A stretch of DNA of 19,481 bases from JAKVAV01 sp047633195 (GTDB lineage Bacteria > Bacteroidota > Bacteroidia > Flavobacteriales_D > Cryomorphaceae): contig JBLIEU010000042.1 of the NCBI GenBank assembly GCA_047633195.1, positions 1-19,481 on the forward strand. The letters are read 5' to 3'. Below, in pieces: positions 8,534 through 13,216 of the stretch. The first letter of the stretch is position 1. Each line of letters starts with the position of its first letter. The notes beneath the pieces are model-generated. The model worked only from the letters and a program-made list of their open reading frames with translations. It ran no database searches and had not been told where the DNA came from. The translations under genes were made by a program, and so were the position numbers.

Positions 8534-8564
8534 TATCAACACCTATCTGCGCCCGATGTTGATA
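8534..8564. promoter_or_regulatory. Inverted repeat TATCAACA-N15-TGTTGATA, candidate operator
   Basis: Eight-base perfect inverted arms at 8534-8541 and 8557-8564 separated by 15 nt lie in the divergent gap between menA (minus) and the STAS-like gene (plus). The right arm runs into a perfect 10-bp palindrome, TTGATATCAA (8559-8568), and CTGATCAG (8523-8530) lies just to the left. The position suits an operator controlling either gene. Short AT-rich palindromes also arise by chance, and no regulator is linked to it. Confidence 0.3.
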
Positions 8565-8635
8565 TCAAGAGTCCTGTGTGAGTATTGGCTAAATTCTTTT
8601 AAAAACGAGAGAAAAGTAAGTCCTAACTTTAAGTC

Positions 8636-9019
8636 ATGGCGAGGATTGAAAAGCTTCACACACCTTCATTTACATTTCACCCGGATTCGCGAGGCTTCTA
8701 CTATATGAAGCTCAAGGAAGGAGAGCAAGTTTCGCTTGAAGAGATCTCTCAGATCCTCCAATTTATTAAGGACAAAAGTGAGAGCGAAAGACGGCCTGTT
8801 CTTATCGAACTTGGCTATGGATCCTCCATGGCCGAAGGGGTTTATGAGTTTATGGCCCACAATGAACACCGGTTTTCGACGGCTGATGCTATCTTAATAA
8901 GCACTTTCGCCCATAAAATTGCGACGGCATTTTACTTGCGGCACTTTAAGCCCCAAAGGGCTACAAGAGTATTTAATGATGTTTTTGATGCATTGTCTTG
9001 GATGGAAAAGCAGAGGTAG
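8636..9019 (+). CDS. Small STAS/SpoIIAA-like protein, unknown function
   Basis: 127 aa, soluble, no signal peptide. The pattern is a beta strand (GFYYMKL), a helix (SLEEISQILQFIKD), a beta strand (RPVLIELG), another helix, then ADAILISTFAHKIATAFYL and PQRATRVFNDVFDALSWM, followed by the end. This alternation, and the block with FYLRHFKPQRATRVFND, resembles small SpoIIAA/STAS-like proteins that I recognise as common and uncharacterised in Bacteroidota. It lies between the two men blocks on the opposite strand. Its stop is 2 bp from the menD stop, and it is divergent from menA. A string one base off the -7 consensus, TAACTTTA, lies at 8624-8631, but that close to the ATG it would imply a nearly leaderless mRNA. 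Function and any link to menaquinone are unknown. Confidence 0.8.
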   Translation: MARIEKLHTPSFTFHPDSRGFYYMKLKEGEQVSLEEISQILQFIKDKSESERRPVLIELGYGSSMAEGVYEFMAHNEHRFSTADAILISTFAHKIATAFYLRHFKPQRATRVFNDVFDALSWMEKQR

Positions 9020-9021
9020 AG

Positions 9022-10812
9022 CTATCGCGTCTCTTGCTTTTCTAGCAACTTGAAGCGCTCTGCGATTTTTTTGAAATAGTCTTTCAAAATTTGATCATTC
9101 ACCTTCGCAGGTGTTACTACTTCTAAAATTCCCGCACCTTTTTGATTCAGAAACCTCCCAAGAACTTCTTTGAGCGAACTTTCATCGTGAGCCTTTACGT
9201 GAGACAAATCAAAGGCTGACGCAAGTCTTTCAATATTTGCCGGATGGTGGGCTTCGAAGAATTTCTCCTGTTCCTCATCTGAATCTGATCCCTCAATAAT
9301 TCTAAAGATTCCCCCGCCTTGATTATTTATGACGATGATTTTCAGGTTTTCGGGTAGTCGGTTATTCCAAAGAGCATTCGAGTCATAGACGAAAGCCATG
9401 TCGCCTGTGATGAGCAATACATCTTCATCGGGGCTCGCCTTAGCCCATCCTGCGGCCGTGCTTGTGCAGCCGTCTATCCCGCTCGTGCCTCTGTTGCAGT
9501 GATAGGTAAGGTTTTCACTAAGGCCCAGCAGCTGAATGTACCGAACAGGTGTGCTGTTGGAGAGATGCAGGGTCAGTTTTTTCTTTTTTGTGAGGGCATC
9601 ATTGATGATCTCAAAAACTTTAAAATCAGAATAGGGAGCCTCATCTAAGTAATGGCGATGTCCTTCAGCCGCTAGTTTTTTCAACTCCATCCACCTTTCA
9701 GCATAGTCGCTTGAGGCGGCAGATTTAACTGAGTTGAGAGCTTCAGTTAGAAAATGTGTCGGATCGGCGTGTATTTCATGAGTCAAGCTCATGTAAGTGT
9801 CTAGTCCAGATTCATGTGGGTGAATGTGCCAGTGGGTAGTTGGTTTGTGCTGGCGCAAAAGGGTTTTTAGCTTCTTGGAAATAACGAAGCCACCGAGAGT
9901 GATCAGAACTTGAGGCATGAATCCACTCAAGCTGTCAGTCTTTTCCAGAGGCATCACAATTCGATCTATGGTGTCAACTGCCTTTGGAATGCCAATGTTT
10001 CCTGTTGTTTCAGTAAGTATCACCACATTCGATAAATCAGACCACTGCTCCAACAAATTCAGTAAAGCTTCATCGTGTCGGTGTTGCCCTACTAAAATCA
10101 TTACTCTTTGATTCGATTTGACTAGCTCGGCGAGTTCTTTCGCTGCTTCCATCTGGATTGGCGCATCAATAAGTTCACTTTGGTAAAACCGTGGAGAGGT
10201 GATTTCTTGTAATCGAACCGTTTGATATAGCGGTTCAAAAAGTGGAACATTAATATGAATGGGGCCTGGCTCGAGGGTAAGAGCAGTGTTAAAAGCCTTC
10301 GAGAGCAGTCGTCTGTTTTGCCATTCTTCCTCCTCGTTTCTTGGCTCGGTTATGAGCGAAAACCAATTTTTAATGTGATTGGAAAAGATGCCTTCTTGCC
10401 TTATGGTTTGTCCATTTCCTTGGTCTGTCCAGCACAAAGGTCTATCGGCTGTTATGGCAATTAAGGGAACGCGATTAAAAAAGGCTTCGGTTATAGCTGG
10501 CAGATAATTGGCCGCAGCCGAACCGCTAGTGCAAACCAAAGCAACGGGCTCTCCTGTTTTTAGTGCCAATCCGAGCCCGTAAAAACCCGCTGAGCGTTCA
10601 TCGGGAATGCTGTGGCAGGTAAAAAAGCCAGAGCGATTGAATGAAATAGTAATGGGCGCATTTCGCGAGCCAGGAGAAATCACCACGTGTTTTACACCAA
10701 AGTTTCTCGCTGCCATCACAAGAGTCTGAACACCTTTTTTATCCGAAAGTATCAAGTCGAGCTTTTTAGCAAATTTAAGAGTGTTTTGGCTTTCAACCTC
10801 GTTTCTTCCCAT
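9022..10812 (-). CDS. menD: SEPHCHC synthase (MenD), ThDP-dependent
   Basis: Condenses isochorismate with 2-oxoglutarate to 2-succinyl-5-enolpyruvyl-6-hydroxy-3-cyclohexene-1-carboxylate, using thiamine diphosphate and Mg. Seen (numbering from the ATG at 10812): ISPGSRNAPI (45-54); DERSAGFYGLGLAL with the ThDP-activating Glu (E72); CTSGSAAANYLPA; ITADRP; and the C-terminal ThDP-binding GDMAFVYDSNALWNN followed by VINNQGGGIF. The ATG gives 596 aa but overlaps menF by 61 bp and leaves a long extension before the first conserved block. A TTG at 10755 overlaps the menF stop as TTGA and gives 577 aa with a normal MenD N-terminus; I consider it at least as likely. Adjacent menF and menI place it firmly in menaquinone synthesis. 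Confidence 0.95.
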   Translation of the reverse strand: MGRNEVESQNTLKFAKKLDLILSDKKGVQTLVMAARNFGVKHVVISPGSRNAPITISFNRSGFFTCHSIPDERSAGFYGLGLALKTGEPVALVCTSGSAAANYLPAITEAFFNRVPLIAITADRPLCWTDQGNGQTIRQEGIFSNHIKNWFSLITEPRNEEEEWQNRRLLSKAFNTALTLEPGPIHINVPLFEPLYQTVRLQEITSPRFYQSELIDAPIQMEAAKELAELVKSNQRVMILVGQHRHDEALLNLLEQWSDLSNVVILTETTGNIGIPKAVDTIDRIVMPLEKTDSLSGFMPQVLITLGGFVISKKLKTLLRQHKPTTHWHIHPHESGLDTYMSLTHEIHADPTHFLTEALNSVKSAASSDYAERWMELKKLAAEGHRHYLDEAPYSDFKVFEIINDALTKKKKLTLHLSNSTPVRYIQLLGLSENLTYHCNRGTSGIDGCTSTAAGWAKASPDEDVLLITGDMAFVYDSNALWNNRLPENLKIIVINNQGGGIFRIIEGSDSDEEQEKFFEAHHPANIERLASAFDLSHVKAHDESSLKEVLGRFLNQKGAGILEVVTPAKVNDQILKDYFKKIAERFKLLEKQETR

Positions 10813-11762
10813 TCTGCTTCCATATTGCTCTTTGCTGTAATTCCTCCGCCTACGTAGAGAGCTAAATTTTTATCTCCAATTTGCATGCATCGAAGGTTGA
10901 CGAAAACACGTGTTTCGGCTTCGCTGATGATGCCGATATAGCCCGTGTATAGTCCACGGTCATGCTTTTCAGTGGCGTGAATCAGTTCAATGGACTCCTC
11001 CGTTGGTAGTCCGGCCACCGCTGGAGTCGGATGTAGCTGGTCAAGAAGTGGTTTGACTTCATGGCTGTATTTGAATTGAAATGCTGTTTTGAGATGAACG
11101 ACATCAGCTGCTTGGATAGTCGATGGAGTTGACTCATTTATTTCTTGAACCTCCGAATGTTTGAGGATATTTCGGATGTGCTGGCTTACCAATTCTTGTT
11201 CTTCTTTCTCTTTTTCTTCCCACTCATATTCTTTTGAAGCCTTTGCGGATTGTGTTCCTGCCAAGGCTACAGTAGCAAATTGCTCACCTTTTCCTTCCAA
11301 TAATATTTCGGGTGTTGCTCCACACCACGTTCCTGTTTCTGGGTGGTAAAGTAGGTAGGTAAAAGCATCGGGATGAGATTCGCACAAGCGAAAAAAGAAA
11401 CCAACTGGATCGAAATCTCGAGGTTTTTCTTTCAGAATAACGGTAGACAGAATCGCTTTTTGAAGGCTTCCCAATTGAAAAGCCGACACGTATTTTTTAA
11501 ATGCTTCTTCGTAATCTGCCTTAGATGTTTCTGCTGGAAATGAAGGCTTTTTGAAAGTCCTTATGGTTCTAATCGAAAAAGCTTCGCCATTCCAAGGCTT
11601 AATGAGAAACTCGGTTTGATTGCTTAGGTCTGCCAACTCAACCTCCTTTCCTGGAACCCGAAAAAGCATAAAAGGGCTTTTCTCCGAGATGGATTTCTCA
11701 AATGACTTATGAATATTTTCTGTCGTCGTCACTTCGGCAATATCATGTTCGTAAGTCGACAT
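10752..11762 (-). CDS. menF: Isochorismate synthase
   Basis: Chorismate-utilising enzyme converting chorismate to isochorismate, the first committed step to menaquinone. Seen in the 336 aa: GATPEILLE, ALAGTQSA, EEQELVSQHI, the LHPTPAVAGLPTEESIELI block, EKHDRGLYTGYIG, FVNLRCMQI, and the C-terminal YVGGGITAKSNMEAEWEET. These include the conserved Glu/His/Arg residues of the family. It is shorter at the N-terminus than E. coli MenF. Anthranilate and aminodeoxychorismate synthases share the fold, but the menD and menI neighbours support MenF. The ATG at 11762 overlaps menI by 34 bp. An alternative GTG at 11732 forms a GTGA overlap with the menI stop (326 aa). Confidence 0.93.
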   Translation of the reverse strand: MSTYEHDIAEVTTTENIHKSFEKSISEKSPFMLFRVPGKEVELADLSNQTEFLIKPWNGEAFSIRTIRTFKKPSFPAETSKADYEEAFKKYVSAFQLGSLQKAILSTVILKEKPRDFDPVGFFFRLCESHPDAFTYLLYHPETGTWCGATPEILLEGKGEQFATVALAGTQSAKASKEYEWEEKEKEEQELVSQHIRNILKHSEVQEINESTPSTIQAADVVHLKTAFQFKYSHEVKPLLDQLHPTPAVAGLPTEESIELIHATEKHDRGLYTGYIGIISEAETRVFVNLRCMQIGDKNLALYVGGGITAKSNMEAEWEETRLKAKTLLNLLKSST

Positions 11763-12106
11763 ACAGATATGAGTCGGTCTTTTTCATCAGTGACTTTAAT
11801 GTCCCAGACATGCGTTTTTCTGCCCTTGTGCAGCAATGTGCCCCGAGCTGTTACAAGTCCTTCTTTGATGCTTCGGATGTGATTGGCATTGATCTCGATT
11901 CCCACAACACCTGCGGCTTCTTCGCCAACCATGATAAAGCTTCCAAGGCTTCCCAAAGACTCGGCAAGAGCAGCTGTTGCACCGCCATGAAGTAGGCCTA
12001 CAGGTTGATGAACTCTGGAGTTTACGGGCATTGTCGCTTCCACGAAATCTTCACCAAAATCAGTAAATACGATGCCGAGTGTTTCCATCAGCGTATTTTT
12101 GTTCAT
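11729..12106 (-). CDS. menI: 1,4-Dihydroxy-2-naphthoyl-CoA hydrolase (hotdog thioesterase)
   Basis: Hydrolyses DHNA-CoA to DHNA and CoA in the menaquinone pathway. Seen: a single hotdog domain with QPVGLLHGGATAALAESLGS containing H40 and the catalytic Glu E49, VGIEINANHIRSIKEG, and VWDIKVTDEKDRLISV. These closely resemble E. coli MenI (YdiI): QPFGLLHGG, LAES and EINANH. I chose the ATG at 12106 (125 aa), preceded by AAGAAGG 8 nt upstream. The frame stays open to a TTG at 12160, but that codon lies inside a perfect -7 promoter box. PaaI-type thioesterases share the fold; the clustering with menF and menD favours MenI. First gene of the menI-menF-menD block. Confidence 0.88.
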   Translation of the reverse strand: MNKNTLMETLGIVFTDFGEDFVEATMPVNSRVHQPVGLLHGGATAALAESLGSLGSFIMVGEEAAGVVGIEINANHIRSIKEGLVTARGTLLHKGRKTHVWDIKVTDEKDRLISVCRLTNMILPK

Positions 12107-12157
12107 TTTGTTGGCCTTCTTGAGTATTGCTGTCTTGTCCACACGCTTATTTTTGTC

Positions 12158-12165
12158 CAAATATA
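12158..12165 (-). promoter_or_regulatory. Bacteroidota-type -7 element (TATATTTG) for menI-menF-menD
   Basis: Read on the minus strand, TATATTTG matches TAnnTTTG exactly. It predicts a start of transcription near 12150 and a leader of about 45 nt to the menI ATG at 12106, which includes AAGAAGG as a ribosome-binding site. TTG trinucleotides lie 14 nt (12182-12180) and 25 nt (12193-12191) upstream, neither at the ideal -33 spacing. Activity is inferred. Confidence 0.5.
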
Positions 12166-12215
12166 ATCGGTAGTTTGAACAAGCAGGTTACAACGAAAGT
12201 TTACATTGATAAGTC

Positions 12216-12935
12216 ATGACTGACGAAACGAAAAAGAAGCGAATACTTTTAGTCGAAGACGAGGAGAGTCTCATTGAGATGATCAGCTTCAATTTGGAGA
12301 TGGAAGGATACGATGTGACCCCCGCCATGGACGGCAAAGTGGCTTTGGACATCGCTGATAAGGCCCGGTTTGATCTCTGTGTCCTAGACATTATGTTACC
12401 GAAGGTTGACGGGATAACCGTGTGCAAGACGCTGCGGATTCGAAATCAACGTATTCCTATTCTTTTCCTTAGCGCGAAATCTACCGGGAATGACCGAGTA
12501 GAAGGACTCAAAGCTGGAGGGGATGATTACCTAACAAAACCGTTCAATCTGGAGGAATTGCTCCTAAGAGTTAAGAATCTGCTTCGTCTGACCACCCCAG
12601 CTGAGGAGGCTCAAGCCAAAATGGAGAGCTATCAATTTGGCAGGAATTTAGTCGACTTCAATAATTTTGAAATTGAAAATGCCACGGGTGATGTAATCAG
12701 TCTTTCAAAAAAAGAAACCCACCTTTTGAAATATTTGATTGAGAATGAGGGAAGGGTGGTTTCGAGAGAGGAGATTCTAGACACAGTCTGGGGATATGAT
12801 GTATATCCCACCACTAGGACGATTGACAACTACATTCTTTCCTTTCGAAAGCACTTTGAGCCCGATTCAAAAAATCCGATTTACTTTCATTCAGTGCGAG
12901 GAGTGGGGTATAAGTTTACCAATTCTTCGAATTAA
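12216..12935 (+). CDS. OmpR/PhoB-family response regulator
   Basis: 239 aa two-component transcription factor. Seen: receiver domain (about 8-125) with the acidic pair E14/D15, phospho-acceptor D58 (VLDIMLP), S86 in place of the usual Thr/Ser (FLSAKS) and K108 (YLTKPF); and a C-terminal winged helix (about 145-236) with LSKKETHLLKYL, VVSREEIL, WGYDVYPTTRTIDNYI and the ending HSVRGVGYKF. All residues needed for phosphorylation are present. No histidine kinase lies on either side in this window, so its partner is not identifiable here. It is divergent from menI across a short gap (109 bp to the chosen ATG) and is followed 22 nt downstream by the first copy of the two-hairpin element, whose second hairpin probably terminates it. 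I do not assign a gene name. Confidence 0.93.
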   Translation: MTDETKKKRILLVEDEESLIEMISFNLEMEGYDVTPAMDGKVALDIADKARFDLCVLDIMLPKVDGITVCKTLRIRNQRIPILFLSAKSTGNDRVEGLKAGGDDYLTKPFNLEELLLRVKNLLRLTTPAEEAQAKMESYQFGRNLVDFNNFEIENATGDVISLSKKETHLLKYLIENEGRVVSREEILDTVWGYDVYPTTRTIDNYILSFRKHFEPDSKNPIYFHSVRGVGYKFTNSSN

Positions 12936-12956
12936 GGCAACTACTATAATTTCCTT

Positions 12957-13040
12957 CGTCTCTAAAGTGTAATCCAAGTGATTACACATGGTTTCAAATT
13001 ATTCTTGCAGGTTTTAAAAGCGTTCTTCGGGACGCTTTTT
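12957..13040 (+). repeat. Two-hairpin element, copy 1
   Basis: Begins CGTCT at 12957. Hairpin A is GTGTAATC (12967-12974), loop CAAGT, GATTACAC (12980-12987): eight perfect pairs. A conserved linker starting ATGGTTTCAAA and ending TTCTTGCAGGTTT follows, then terminator-like hairpin B. The same architecture recurs in copy 2 with about 90% identity from the linker onward. It lies 22 nt after the response-regulator stop and contains no gene. It could be a 3'-UTR RNA, a small RNA or a dispersed intergenic element. Confidence 0.7.
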
Positions 13041-13047
13041 CCTTTTT
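13016..13047 (+). terminator. Rho-independent terminator with UUCG loop, copy 1
   Basis: A ten-pair stem, AAAAGCGTTC (13016-13025) with GGACGCTTTT (13030-13039), is closed by the exceptionally stable C(UUCG)G tetraloop and followed by T-runs at 13036-13040 and 13043-13047. One pair is a T-G wobble. It is placed to end transcription of the response regulator. Confidence 0.8.
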
Positions 13048-13133
13048 ATGAGGTCTCTCTAGCCATCCCAAAAAGATTCTTTCGATAGAATTAAACAGTT
13101 TTTAAAGGCAGTGACAACCTTTTGGAATCTGAC

Positions 13134-13214
13134 CGTCTTTCTATCACAATCGCAAGATTGTATGGTTTCAAAATTTTTCTTGCAGGTTTAAAAGCGTTCT
13201 TCGGAGCGCTTTTT
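13134..13214 (+). repeat. Two-hairpin element, copy 2
   Basis: Begins CGTCT at 13134. Hairpin A is ACAATC (13146-13151), loop GCAA, GATTGT (13156-13161), followed by the linker ATGGTTTCAAAA...TTCTTGCAGGTTT and hairpin B. Compared with copy 1, two pairs of hairpin A have changed on both sides (G-C to A-T and T-A to C-G). The copies start 177 bp apart, and the ~93 bp between them (13041-13133) shows no gene. Confidence 0.7.
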
Positions 13215-13216
13215 TT
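13190..13216 (+). terminator. Rho-independent terminator with UUCG loop, copy 2
   Basis: AAAAGCGTTC (13190-13199) pairs with GAGCGCTTTT (13204-13213) around a TTCG loop, with one T-G wobble, followed by seven T at 13210-13216. It overlaps the stop codon of the convergent nuclease gene (TAA at 13217-13215 on the minus strand). Because TTTT also follows the stem on the minus strand, it may act in both directions. Confidence 0.75.

Noticed and set aside
12957..13214. CRISPR array or transposon ends
   Set aside because: Only two copies with a ~93-bp intervening region, no transposase or cas genes, and hairpins ending in T-runs; a terminator-bearing RNA element fits better.
12957..13214. Attachment-site scar of an integrative element (terminator duplicated on both sides of a lost insert)
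   Set aside because: Possible in principle, but the copies differ by compensatory changes (too old for a recent scar) and there is no integrase or foreign gene nearby.
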